Source of the DNA: Streptomyces yangpuensis
Lineage (GTDB): Bacteria > Actinomycetota > Actinomycetes > Streptomycetales > Streptomycetaceae
Length of the DNA: 64,000 bases
Direction: 5' to 3'
Assembly (NCBI RefSeq): GCF_001005295.1
Contig: NZ_LBMK01000003.1
Coordinates: 264,831 to 328,830, forward strand
Position 1 is the first letter of the stretch. Every line of letters begins with the position of its first letter. The notes under the pieces are model-generated. The model worked only from the letters and a program-made list of their open reading frames with translations, did no database searches and was not told the DNA's origin. The translations under genes and the position numbers were made by a program. Shown one piece after another: positions 56,699 through 64,000 of the stretch.

Positions 56699-58207
56699 AT
56701 GACAGCAATCGAGCGGTCCCGCACTGTGGCGGTCGTCGGCGCGGGCACCATGGGCCAGGGCATCGCCCAGGTCGCCCTTCTCGCAGGTCACCGGGTGCTG
56801 ATCTACGACATCGACGCCGCCCTCGCTGCCGACGGCGTCGGCATCGTGCAGGACCGTGTCGAGCGGATGGCCGCGAAGGGCCGTCTGGACCGGGCCGAGG
56901 CCGAGGAGGCGATCGGCCGGATCGCCCCCGCCCGGGCCCTCGCGGACCTCGCGGGGGCCGCCCTCGTCATCGAGGCGGTCGTCGAGAACGTCCAGATCAA
57001 GCAGACCCTCTTCGCGGCCCTCGAAGAGGTGGTGGAGCCGGACGCGCTGCTCGCCACAAACACCTCCTCCCTCTCCGTCACCGAGCTCGCCGCCGGCCTC
57101 GCGCACCCCGGCCGCTTCCTCGGCCTGCACTTCTTCAACCCGGCCCCGCTGCTCCCGCTCGTCGAGGTGGTCAGCGGCTCCGCGAGCGACCCTGCCGCCG
57201 TCGAGCGCGCGTACCGCACGGTCCTGGGCTGGGGGAAGACGCCGGTCCGCTGCGCCGACACCCCCGGCTTCATCGTCAACCGGATCGCCCGCCCCTTCTA
57301 CGCCGAGGCCTTCGCGGTGTACGAGGAGCAGGGCGCCGACCCGGCCACCATCGACGCCGTGCTCCGCGAGAGCGGTGGCTTCAAGATGGGCCCCTTCGCG
57401 CTGACCGACCTGATCGGCCAGGACGTCAACGAGGCCGTGACCCGCTCCGTGTGGGAGTCCTTCTTCCGCAGCCCCAAGTTCACCCCGTCCCTGGCGCAGC
57501 GCCGGCTGGTCCAGTCGGGCCGCCTGGGCCGCAAGTCGGGGCACGGCTGGTTCCCCTACGGCCCCGACGCGGCCGCCGAGCCGCACACCGCCGGACCCGA
57601 GGAGGCCCCGGCGAAGGTGACCGTCGTCGGTGACCTCGGCCCGGCCGCCGCTCTGGCCGACCTGCTGGAGGAGGCCGGGATCGCGGTCACGGCCACCGAG
57701 CACGGGGGCCCGTACATCCAGCTGCCCGGCGAGGGCCAGCTGGTCCTCGCGGACGGGAAGACCTCCGTCGAGTTCGCGGACGTCGTCTACTTCGACCTCG
57801 CGCTCGACTACCGGGGCGCCTCCCGCATCGCGCTCTCCGCCAGCGAGGACACCAGCGAGCGGACCCTGTCCGAGGCGATCGGCCTCTTCCAGAAGCTCGG
57901 CAAGCAGGTCTCCGTCATCGGCGACGTCCCCGGCATGATCGTCGCCCGGACCGTCGCGATGCTGATCGACCTCACCGCAGACGCCGTCGCCCGCGGCGTG
58001 GCCTCCGCCGAGGACATCGACACCGCGATGCGGCTCGGTGTCAACTACCCGCTGGGCCCCTCCGAATGGCACGACCGGCTCGGCCGGGACTGGGCCTACG
58101 ACCTGCTGCACCACCTCGACGAGCGCTGCCCCGGCGGCCGTTACGCGCCGTCGCTGGCGCTGTTCAAGCTGGGTTACGCGGCGGGCGACGAGGAGGACGC
58201 CCGGTGA
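56699..58207 (+). CDS. paaH: 3-hydroxyacyl-CoA (3-hydroxyadipyl-CoA) dehydrogenase PaaH
   Basis: A 502-residue NAD-dependent dehydrogenase in the beta-oxidation-like end of phenylacetate catabolism. Rossmann GAGTMGQGIAQ (14-24), catalytic region NTSSLSV and LGLHFFNPAPLLPLVEVV, 3HCDH C-terminal domain, plus a second domain (LTEDA...MRLGVNYPLGPSEWHDRLG) of the long PaaH form. ATG at 56699 with GGGAGG 8 bases before. Coupled to paaR by a GTGA overlap. Confidence 0.93.
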   Translation: MTAIERSRTVAVVGAGTMGQGIAQVALLAGHRVLIYDIDAALAADGVGIVQDRVERMAAKGRLDRAEAEEAIGRIAPARALADLAGAALVIEAVVENVQIKQTLFAALEEVVEPDALLATNTSSLSVTELAAGLAHPGRFLGLHFFNPAPLLPLVEVVSGSASDPAAVERAYRTVLGWGKTPVRCADTPGFIVNRIARPFYAEAFAVYEEQGADPATIDAVLRESGGFKMGPFALTDLIGQDVNEAVTRSVWESFFRSPKFTPSLAQRRLVQSGRLGRKSGHGWFPYGPDAAAEPHTAGPEEAPAKVTVVGDLGPAAALADLLEEAGIAVTATEHGGPYIQLPGEGQLVLADGKTSVEFADVVYFDLALDYRGASRIALSASEDTSERTLSEAIGLFQKLGKQVSVIGDVPGMIVARTVAMLIDLTADAVARGVASAEDIDTAMRLGVNYPLGPSEWHDRLGRDWAYDLLHHLDERCPGGRYAPSLALFKLGYAAGDEEDAR

Positions 58208-58791
58208 CGACGGCCAAGCGCGACACCTACACCCCCGAGACGCTGTTGTCGGTGGCCGTCCAGGTCTTCAACGAGCGCGGCTACGACGGCACCTCGATGG
58301 AGCACCTCTCCAAGGCCGCCGGCATCTCGAAGTCCTCGATCTACCACCACGTCACGGGCAAGGAGGAGCTGCTGCGGCGGGCCGTCAGCCGCGCCCTCGA
58401 CGGGCTCTTCTCCGTGCTGGAGGAGCCGGGCGCGGTCCGCGGCCGGGCCGTCGAGCGCGTCGAGTACGTCACCCGCCGCACCGTCGAGGTGCTGGTCGGC
58501 GAGCTGCCGTACGTGACGCTGCTGCTGCGGGTACGGGGCAACACCCGCACCGAGCGGTGGGCGCTGGAGCGCCGCCGCGAGTTCGACCACCAGGTCGCGG
58601 ACCTGCTCAAGGCCGCCGCCGCGGACGGCGACCTGCGGGCGGACGTGGACATCCGCCTCGCCACCCGCCTCCTCTTCGGCATGGTGAACTCGCTCGTCGA
58701 GTGGTACCGCCCGCACCCGGGCACGGGCCCCGAGCAGCTCGCGGACGCCGTCGTCCACATGGCCTTCGACGGCCTGCGCACGGCCCGCTGA
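58204..58791 (+). CDS. paaR: TetR family regulator PaaR
   Basis: A 195-residue TetR-type repressor. N-terminal HTH (LLSVAVQVFNERGYDGTSMEHLSKAAGISKSSIYHHVTGKEELL) and a C-terminal ligand domain. PaaR of actinobacteria responds to phenylacetyl-CoA. GTG at 58204 overlaps paaH, and the operator at 56630 lies in front of paaH, so it is probably autoregulated. Assigned by location and by the two shared operators. Confidence 0.85.
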   Translation: MTTAKRDTYTPETLLSVAVQVFNERGYDGTSMEHLSKAAGISKSSIYHHVTGKEELLRRAVSRALDGLFSVLEEPGAVRGRAVERVEYVTRRTVEVLVGELPYVTLLLRVRGNTRTERWALERRREFDHQVADLLKAAAADGDLRADVDIRLATRLLFGMVNSLVEWYRPHPGTGPEQLADAVVHMAFDGLRTAR

Positions 58792-58913
58792 CCAGCGGGG
58801 ACCCGCTGCGGCGCACCGCTGGGAACTTCTGTAACCTGAGCGGGATTTCAGCCTTGAGCGCGTTCAAAACATCGCATTCAGGGCCATCGCACCGAACGAA
58901 AATGGGGGGAACG

Positions 58914-60596
58914 GTGCGCAGTCGCCGTCTCGTAGTCTCATCCGCCGCGCTCGTCGCGGCCGTCATCGGTTTCCTGCCGGGCACGGCCCAGGCCGCGGAT
59001 CCGTCCGCGCCGGGCGCCCAGCGGGTCGCCAAGCCCGCCGACCCGAAGAAGATCGGCGCGTCCAACTTCAGGACCTTCACCAGCGGCGCTGACAGATCCG
59101 TCCGCAAGGGGCCCTCCGGCGTCGCCCGGGCGGCGGGCGCCGCCGCCGGGAACCCGGACCTGAAGGTCGCCCTGAGCGCCACCAACACCGGTGCGCACTC
59201 CCTCCAGCTGTGGGCGGAGGTCACGAGTGCCGATGCGGCACTCGAGGTCACCGTGTCCTGGGGCGACGGGAAGGTGGAAAAGCTCGCCGCCTCCGGCTCC
59301 GCCCAGCTGTTGCCGCTGCACACCTACGCCGAGGTCGGCGAGTACAAGATCACGGTCGGTGTGAACGACGCCGCCAACAACGTGTCCATCGAGAACGAGC
59401 TCGAGGTCGTGACCTCGGGTTCCGAGTTCACGCCGTACGAGCCGACGCGTCTGCTGGACACCCGTGAGGGGTTCCGCGCGCCGAAGGCCAAGGTCGCCCC
59501 GTACAGCTCCGCCCGGGTGAAGGTCGGCGGCTACGGCACGATCCCGGCCGGAGTGCGGGCCGTGGTCCTCAACGTCACCGTCACCAACACGACCAGTGGC
59601 GGGCACATCACGGCCTTCGACGCCGGCAACGAGCGGCCGAACGCGTCGAACATCAACTTCGAGCCCGGCCAGACCGTCCCGAATCTGGTCGTCGTGCCGG
59701 TCGGCAACGACGGCTCCGTGGACCTGTACAACGGCGGCTGGGAGTCGGTCGACCTGATCGCCGACATCACCGGCTACTTCATGCCGCAGGCGGCCAACGG
59801 TTACACGCCGATGGACCCGACCCGCTTCGTCGACACCCGCGAGGGCCTCGGCACGAGCAAGGGCCAGGTCCCCGGTCAGACGAGCTTCGGCACGCAGATC
59901 GCCGGCCTGCGCGGGGTTCCCCAGGGCGTCAAGGCCGTGGCGCTCAACGTGACGGTGACCGGCCCGAAGGAAGCCGGCCACCTGATCGTCCACCCGGGCG
60001 GAGGCAAGATCCCGCTCGCGTCCAACGTGAACTTCACCGCCGGTCAGACCGTCGCCAACTCGGTGATCGTGCCGGTCGGCGCCGACGGGTCCATCAACAT
60101 CCGCAACAACGCCTGGGCCGGCGCCGACGTGATCGTGGACGTCCTCGGCTATTACAGCCCGGCCGGCCAGGGCGCCTTCATGCCGCTCTCGCCGATGCGC
60201 TTCGTCGACACGCGCAACCCCGACGCCGCGATCATCCCGCTCCGCGGACCGATCGCCGGCCGCGGCTACGCCGCCGTGCCGTTCTTCACCGAGGAGAACG
60301 CCGACTTCACCGCCTACGTGCTGAACACGACCGTCACCAACACGGCCGGCGGGGGCTTCCTCTCGGTCGCCCCGGACCCGAACTCGGCCGAGCAGTACGA
60401 GAAGGGCACCGCGGTCACGCCGGCGCGGCCCGGCGCCTCGACCCTGAACTGGACGAAGGGCAGGACCGTCCCGAACCTGGTCCAGGCGAGCGGGGGCAAG
60501 CACGGCATCGTCGACTTCTGGAACCAGGGCTGGGAGAAGGCCGACCTCGTGGTCGACATCTCCGGCTACTACGAGAACCCGGTGATCAACCCGTAG
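58914..60596 (+). CDS. secreted protein with PKD-like domain and three tandem repeats
   Basis: A 560-residue exported protein. Signal peptide (RLVVSSAALVAAVIGFLPGTAQA), a PKD-like domain (about 95-165: VTVSWGDGKVEKL...LHTYAEVGEYKITVGVNDAANN), then three repeats of about 120 residues at about 172-290, 296-415 and 421-558. Each has a motif series PTRLLDTRE / VVLNVTVTN / SNINF...TVPN / VPVGNDGSVDLYN / DLIADITGYF. The repeat is common in secreted actinobacterial proteins, its role unknown (adhesin or wall association likely). GTG at 58914 follows GGGGGA. No membrane or sortase signal at the end. Confidence 0.8.
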   Translation: MRSRRLVVSSAALVAAVIGFLPGTAQAADPSAPGAQRVAKPADPKKIGASNFRTFTSGADRSVRKGPSGVARAAGAAAGNPDLKVALSATNTGAHSLQLWAEVTSADAALEVTVSWGDGKVEKLAASGSAQLLPLHTYAEVGEYKITVGVNDAANNVSIENELEVVTSGSEFTPYEPTRLLDTREGFRAPKAKVAPYSSARVKVGGYGTIPAGVRAVVLNVTVTNTTSGGHITAFDAGNERPNASNINFEPGQTVPNLVVVPVGNDGSVDLYNGGWESVDLIADITGYFMPQAANGYTPMDPTRFVDTREGLGTSKGQVPGQTSFGTQIAGLRGVPQGVKAVALNVTVTGPKEAGHLIVHPGGGKIPLASNVNFTAGQTVANSVIVPVGADGSINIRNNAWAGADVIVDVLGYYSPAGQGAFMPLSPMRFVDTRNPDAAIIPLRGPIAGRGYAAVPFFTEENADFTAYVLNTTVTNTAGGGFLSVAPDPNSAEQYEKGTAVTPARPGASTLNWTKGRTVPNLVQASGGKHGIVDFWNQGWEKADLVVDISGYYENPVINP

Positions 60597-60616
60597 CACC
60601 CGCGGGTCGCTGCCGC

Positions 60617-60661
60617 ACAGCGCCCCGGTAACGGCCCTCCAGGCCCTTACCGGGGCGCTGT
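60617..60661. terminator. bidirectional terminator
   Basis: A 15-bp perfect stem (60617-60631 with 60647-60661) between the convergent secreted-repeat and Lrp genes. Confidence 0.85.
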
Positions 60662-60673
60662 CACTCGTTCGGC

Positions 60674-61249
60674 CTAGTCCGCCGTGATCGCGGGGCCGGG
60701 GCCGGGGCCGGGGCCCGGGCCGGGGTCCAGGAGGTCCGTCTCCTCGAAGACCAGCAGAGTGCGCGTCGAGAGGACCTCCGGGATGGCCTGGAGGCGGGTC
60801 AGGACCAGCTCGCGCAGAGTCCGGTTGTCCGGCGTGTGCACCAGGAGCAGGACGTCGAAGTCGCCGCTGACCAGGGCGATGTGCGCGGCGCCCGGGAGTT
60901 CGCGCAGCTGCTCGCGGACCGTGCGCCAGGAGTTCTGGACGATCTTCAGCGTGATGTAGGCGGAGGCCCCCTGGCCCGCCCGCTCGTGGTTGACGCGCGC
61001 CGTGAACCCGCGGATCACCCCGTCGTCGATGAGCCGGTTGATCCGCGCGTAGGCGTTCGCCCGTGAGACGTGCACCTGCTCGGCCACCGAGCGTATGGAC
61101 GCCCGGCCGTCCGCCTGGAGCAGCCGCATGATCGACCGGTCGATCGGGTCCAGGGGGCGGGGTGCGACGGGCGGGACCGCAGGGGCTCCGGGTGCGGTCC
61201 CCGGCGGAACCGGTGCGGAACCGGCCGCGGCCATTTGTTCATCCGGCAT
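60674..61249 (-). CDS. Lrp/AsnC family regulator (BkdR-like)
   Basis: A 191-residue Lrp/AsnC protein. Helix-turn-helix IRSVAEQVHVSRANAYARINRLIDDGVIRGF, then the RAM ligand domain (ARVNHERAGQGASAYITLKI, HIALVSGDFDVLLLVHTPD). ATG at 61249 is chosen for GGAGAGGGAGG upstream and the MPDEQMAAAG start. The C-terminus is a (PG)n tract followed by AITAD from a short GC-rich repeat. Divergent from the 2-oxoacid dehydrogenase operon, the usual place for BkdR. Confidence 0.88.
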   Translation of the reverse strand: MPDEQMAAAGSAPVPPGTAPGAPAVPPVAPRPLDPIDRSIMRLLQADGRASIRSVAEQVHVSRANAYARINRLIDDGVIRGFTARVNHERAGQGASAYITLKIVQNSWRTVREQLRELPGAAHIALVSGDFDVLLLVHTPDNRTLRELVLTRLQAIPEVLSTRTLLVFEETDLLDPGPGPGPGPGPAITAD

Positions 61250-61427
61250 TGCCCGATGCCTCCCTCTCCTGGACGTCCTGCGTCCATCCCAGGGCCCCGG
61301 CGCCCGTTTGTCCACAGCCTGGAGCCGCCTGTAGCCAAATTGCGCGGACAACCGAACAATCGGTAGGTGAGGGGCCTCACATCCGGGGCACCCCCTGCCC
61401 GCTTCCCACGAGGAGGTGTACGCCGCC
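61250..61427. promoter_or_regulatory. lrp-E1alpha divergent promoter region with DnaA box and PaaR-like site
   Basis: 178 bases. It includes a perfect DnaA box TTGTCCACA (61308-61316) and ACCGAACAATCGGT (61351-61364), which differs from the 56630 PaaR operator by one base. Neither site's function is proven here. Confidence 0.5.
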
Positions 61428-62564
61428 ATGACGGTCCAAGAGCTGCCCGGTGCCGGTGCGTCCCACCGTTCCACCCCGCCGCCCGCCTGGAGGCCCCGCA
61501 CGGACGCCGCTCCGCTGCTTCCGGACGCCGAGCCCTACCGGGTGCTGGGCACCGAGGCGGCCGACCGGCTCGACCCCGCGCTGATGCGCCGCTGCTACGC
61601 CGAACTGGTGCGCGGCCGTCGCTACAACGCCCAGGCCACGGCGCTCACCAAGCAGGGCCGGCTCGCCGTGTACCCCTCGACCGTCGGCCAGGAGGCCTGC
61701 GAGATCGCCGCCGCGATGGTGCTGGAGGAGCAGGACTGGCTCTTCCCGAGCTACCGCGACACCCTGGCGGCCGTGGCGCGCGGACTGGACCCCGTACAGG
61801 CTCTGACCCTGCTGCGCGGCGACTGGCACACCGGCTACGACCCGCGTGAGCACCGCATAGCCCCGCTCTCGACCCCGCTCGCCACCCAGCTGCCGCACGC
61901 GGTGGGCCTGGCGCACGCGGCGCGGCTGCGCGGCGACGACGTCGTCGCCCTCGCCATGGTCGGCGACGGCGGCACCAGCGAGGGCGACTTCCACGAGGCG
62001 CTGAACTTCGCCGCCGTGTGGCAGGCCCCGGTGGTCTTCCTCGTGCAGAACAACGGCTTCGCGATCTCCGTCCCGCTCGCCAAGCAGACCGCCGCCCCGA
62101 CGCTGGCCCACAAGGCCGTCGGCTACGGCATGCCGGGCCGGCTGGTCGACGGCAACGACATCGCGGCGATGCACGAGGTGCTGGCCGAGGCGGTCCGGCG
62201 GGCCCGGGCCGGCGGCGGACCGACCCTGATCGAGGCCGTCACGTACCGCATGGAGGCGCACACGAACGCCGACGACGCGACGCGTTACCGCGGTGACGCC
62301 GAGGTCGAGGCGTGGAAGGCACACGACCCGATCGACCTGCTGGAGCGGGAGCTGACCGCGCGCGGGATCCTCGACGAGGCGGGCATCACGGCCGCGCGCG
62401 ACGAGGCCGAGGCGATGGCGGCGTCCCTGCGCGACGGGATGAACGCGGATCCGGCGGTGGACCCGATGGACCTGTTCGCGCATGTCTACGCGGAGCAGAC
62501 CGACCGCCTGCGCGAGCAGGCGGCCATGCTCCGTGCCGAGCTGGAAGCCGAGGACCAGACGTGA
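61428..62564 (+). CDS. bkdA: 2-oxoacid dehydrogenase E1 component, alpha subunit
   Basis: A 378-residue thiamine-diphosphate E1-alpha subunit. TPP motif GDGGTSEGDFHEALNFAAVWQAPVVFLVQNNGFAISVP. N-terminus RCYAELVRGRRYNAQATALTKQGRLAVYPSTVGQEACE; phosphorylation-loop-like region HTNADDATRY. Likely branched-chain 2-oxoacid dehydrogenase (BkdA), but a pyruvate dehydrogenase-type cannot be excluded. AGGAGG at 61411-61416 fixes ATG at 61428. Confidence 0.9.
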   Translation: MTVQELPGAGASHRSTPPPAWRPRTDAAPLLPDAEPYRVLGTEAADRLDPALMRRCYAELVRGRRYNAQATALTKQGRLAVYPSTVGQEACEIAAAMVLEEQDWLFPSYRDTLAAVARGLDPVQALTLLRGDWHTGYDPREHRIAPLSTPLATQLPHAVGLAHAARLRGDDVVALAMVGDGGTSEGDFHEALNFAAVWQAPVVFLVQNNGFAISVPLAKQTAAPTLAHKAVGYGMPGRLVDGNDIAAMHEVLAEAVRRARAGGGPTLIEAVTYRMEAHTNADDATRYRGDAEVEAWKAHDPIDLLERELTARGILDEAGITAARDEAEAMAASLRDGMNADPAVDPMDLFAHVYAEQTDRLREQAAMLRAELEAEDQT

Positions 62565-63580
62565 CGACGGTGGCGGCGAAGTCCGCGAAGACGGGGGCCA
62601 AGCCCGCGACGATGGCGCAGGCCCTGACGCGGGCGATGCGCGACGCGATGGCCGAGGACCCGACGGTCCACGTGATGGGCGAGGACGTCGGCACGCTCGG
62701 CGGCGTCTTCCGGATCACGGACGGCCTCGCGAAGGAGTTCGGCGAGGACCGCTGCACGGACACCCCCCTCGCGGAGGCCGGGATCCTCGGCGCGGCGGTC
62801 GGCATGGCCATGTACGGGCTGCGGCCCGTGGTGGAGATGCAGTTCGACGCCTTCGCCTACCCGGCCTTCGAGCAGCTGATCTCGCACGTGGCGAAGATGC
62901 GCAACCGCACCCGCGGTGCGATGCCGCTGCCGATCACCATCCGTGTGCCCTACGGCGGCGGGATCGGCGGTGTGGAGCACCACTGCGACTCCTCCGAGGC
63001 GTACTACGTGGCGACGCCCGGCCTGACCGTGGTCACCCCGGCGACCGTCGAGGACGCCTACGGGCTGCTGCGCGCGTCGATCGCGAGCGACGACCCGGTG
63101 GTCTTCCTGGAGCCGAAACGGCTGTACTGGTCGAAGGCCGACTGGTCGCCGCAGGCGCCGGCGGCCGTCCCGGGCATCGGGAAGGCGCTGGTCCGGCGGA
63201 CGGGCACGAGCGCGACCCTGATCACCTACGGGCCCTCGCTTCCGGTGTGCCTGGAGGCGGCCGAGGCGGCCCGCGAGGAGGGCTGGGACCTGGAGGTCGT
63301 GGACCTGCGCTCCCTGGTCCCCTTCGACGAGGAAACGGTCGTGGCGTCCGTCCGCCGCACCGGGCGCGCGGTGGTGGTCCACGAGGCCGGCGGCTTCGGC
63401 GGACCGGGTGCGGAGATCGCCGCCCGCGTCACGGAGCGGTGCTTCCACCACCTCCAGGCCCCGGTGCTGCGGGTGACGGGCTTCGACATCCCGTACCCGC
63501 CGCCGATGCTGGAGAAGTACCACCTGCCCGGTGTCGAGCGGATCCTGGACGCCGTGGCCCGCCTGCAGTGGGAGAACTGA
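62561..63580 (+). CDS. bkdB: 2-oxoacid dehydrogenase E1 component, beta subunit
   Basis: A 339-residue E1-beta. GTG at 62561 overlaps the E1-alpha stop by 4 bases. Motifs GEDVGTLGGVFRITDGLAKEFG, DTPLAEAGILGAAVGMAMYGLRPVVEMQFDAFAYPAFEQL, RVPYGGGIGGVEHHCDSSEAYY and VVHEAGGFGGPGAEIAARV. Forms the alpha2beta2 E1 with bkdA. Confidence 0.92.
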   Translation: MTTVAAKSAKTGAKPATMAQALTRAMRDAMAEDPTVHVMGEDVGTLGGVFRITDGLAKEFGEDRCTDTPLAEAGILGAAVGMAMYGLRPVVEMQFDAFAYPAFEQLISHVAKMRNRTRGAMPLPITIRVPYGGGIGGVEHHCDSSEAYYVATPGLTVVTPATVEDAYGLLRASIASDDPVVFLEPKRLYWSKADWSPQAPAAVPGIGKALVRRTGTSATLITYGPSLPVCLEAAEAAREEGWDLEVVDLRSLVPFDEETVVASVRRTGRAVVVHEAGGFGGPGAEIAARVTERCFHHLQAPVLRVTGFDIPYPPPMLEKYHLPGVERILDAVARLQWEN

Positions 63581-64000
63581 TGCCGCAGGTCATGGAATTC
63601 AAGCTGCCGGACCTCGGTGAGGGCCTGACCGAGGCCGAGATCGTGCGGTGGCTGGTGGCGGTGGGCGACGTCGTCGCCATCGACCAGCCGGTCGTCGAGG
63701 TCGAGACGGCCAAGGCGATGGTGGAGGTGCCCTGTCCGTACGGCGGCGTGGTCACCGCCCGGTTCGGCGAGGAGGGCGAGGAGTTGCCGGTCGGCGCCCC
63801 GCTGATCACCGTCGCGGTGGGCGTGCAGTCGGTTCCGGAGGCCGGGACGGCCGCGGAGGACGAGGCCGAGGGCTCCGGCAACGCGCCCCGGCCCCTGATC
63901 GGTTACGGCTCGGACCACTCGCGCCCGGCGCGTCGGCGACGGGTGCGACCCGTCACCGCCGCGGTGTCGGCGCCCGTCGCGGCCCCGGTCGTCGCCCCGG
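63580..64000 (+). CDS. bkdC: dihydrolipoamide acyltransferase E2 (partial)
   Basis: The first 140 residues of an E2. ATG at 63580 overlaps the E1-beta TGA by one base. A lipoyl domain (residues 5-80) carries lipoyl-lysine K45 in VETAKAMVEV (ETAKA replaces the more usual ETDKA). A linker rich in A, P and R follows. The catalytic domain lies beyond the window edge. Confidence 0.93.
   Translation, partial: MPQVMEFKLPDLGEGLTEAEIVRWLVAVGDVVAIDQPVVEVETAKAMVEVPCPYGGVVTARFGEEGEELPVGAPLITVAVGVQSVPEAGTAAEDEAEGSGNAPRPLIGYGSDHSRPARRRRVRPVTAAVSAPVAAPVVAP

Noticed and set aside
1..64000. CRISPR array, insertion sequence, prophage or rRNA genes
   Set aside because: No repeat-spacer pattern, transposase motif, integrase or rRNA sequence was found; gene order is that of a conserved core region.

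Overview
This window is the replication-origin core of a Streptomyces (or very close streptomycete) chromosome. The evidence is the uniformly high G+C content, frequent GTG starts, and the canonical actinobacterial order parB-parA-rsmG-jag-yidC-yidD-rnpA-rpmH / dnaA-oriC-dnaN-gnd-recF-dciA-gyrB-gyrA. Further support comes from a roughly 0.7 kb oriC packed with DnaA boxes, exact 14-bp parS sites (GTTTCACGTGAAAC), class E sortases, CrgA and a DLW-39 small protein. Gene order matches what I remember of Streptomyces coelicolor around SCO3840-SCO3890. I cannot name the species.

Layout. (1) 1-6.5 kb, minus strand: a GNAT acetyltransferase, then parAB with parS sites inside and upstream of the genes, rsmG, and the rpmH-rnpA-yidD-yidC-jag operon. 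(2) 6.5-19.2 kb, plus strand: dnaA, oriC (8.75-9.37 kb), dnaN, gnd, recF, dciA, gyrB, gyrA and a DUF3566 membrane protein. (3) 19.2-27.1 kb: tRNA-Ile, DLW-39 protein, a secreted membrane-anchored protein convergent with an XRE regulator/tail-anchored kinase pair, tRNA-Ala, a LysM protein, DUF5324, a cyclophilin, a rhomboid protease and crgA. A cluster of four DnaA boxes lies between the rhomboid gene and crgA. (4) 27.1-39.5 kb: a DUF881/sortase/pabA-type/sortase/sortase operon facing the cell-wall growth cluster fhaA-fhaB-pstP-rodA-pbpA-pknB. (5) 39.7-45.3 kb: tRNA-Leu, a two-component system whose kinase has an unusual C-terminal extension, a DUF2252 protein, a parS inside a 40-bp perfect palindrome, a J-domain-like protein and a rhodanese. 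(6) 45.3-58.8 kb: phenylacetate catabolism in two divergent blocks, paaABCDE (minus) and paaN / paaH-paaR, interrupted by DUF5819-HTTM, a SpoU methyltransferase, a membrane protein and a MerR regulator. (7) 58.9-64 kb: a secreted triple-repeat protein, an Lrp/AsnC regulator, and the start of a branched-chain 2-oxoacid (or pyruvate-type) dehydrogenase operon, cut off in the E2 gene.

How the parts work together. DnaA/oriC/DnaN/RecF/gyrase replicate the chromosome and ParAB-parS segregates it. RpmH-RnpA-YidC serves translation and membrane insertion. PknB-PstP-FhaA/B control PBP/RodA peptidoglycan synthesis, with CrgA, DUF881 and the sortases acting at the cell envelope. The paa genes form acetyl-CoA and succinyl-CoA precursors from phenylacetyl-CoA under a TetR-type PaaR. 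The same ACCGAACG-ATCGGT-type operator lies in both paa promoter regions, and a one-mismatch copy lies before the 2-oxoacid dehydrogenase operon. The most noteworthy non-gene signals are this shared operator, extra-origin DnaA boxes (in the parAB promoter region, before crgA, and in two metabolic promoter regions), and parS sites that are simultaneously protein-coding or hairpin sequence.
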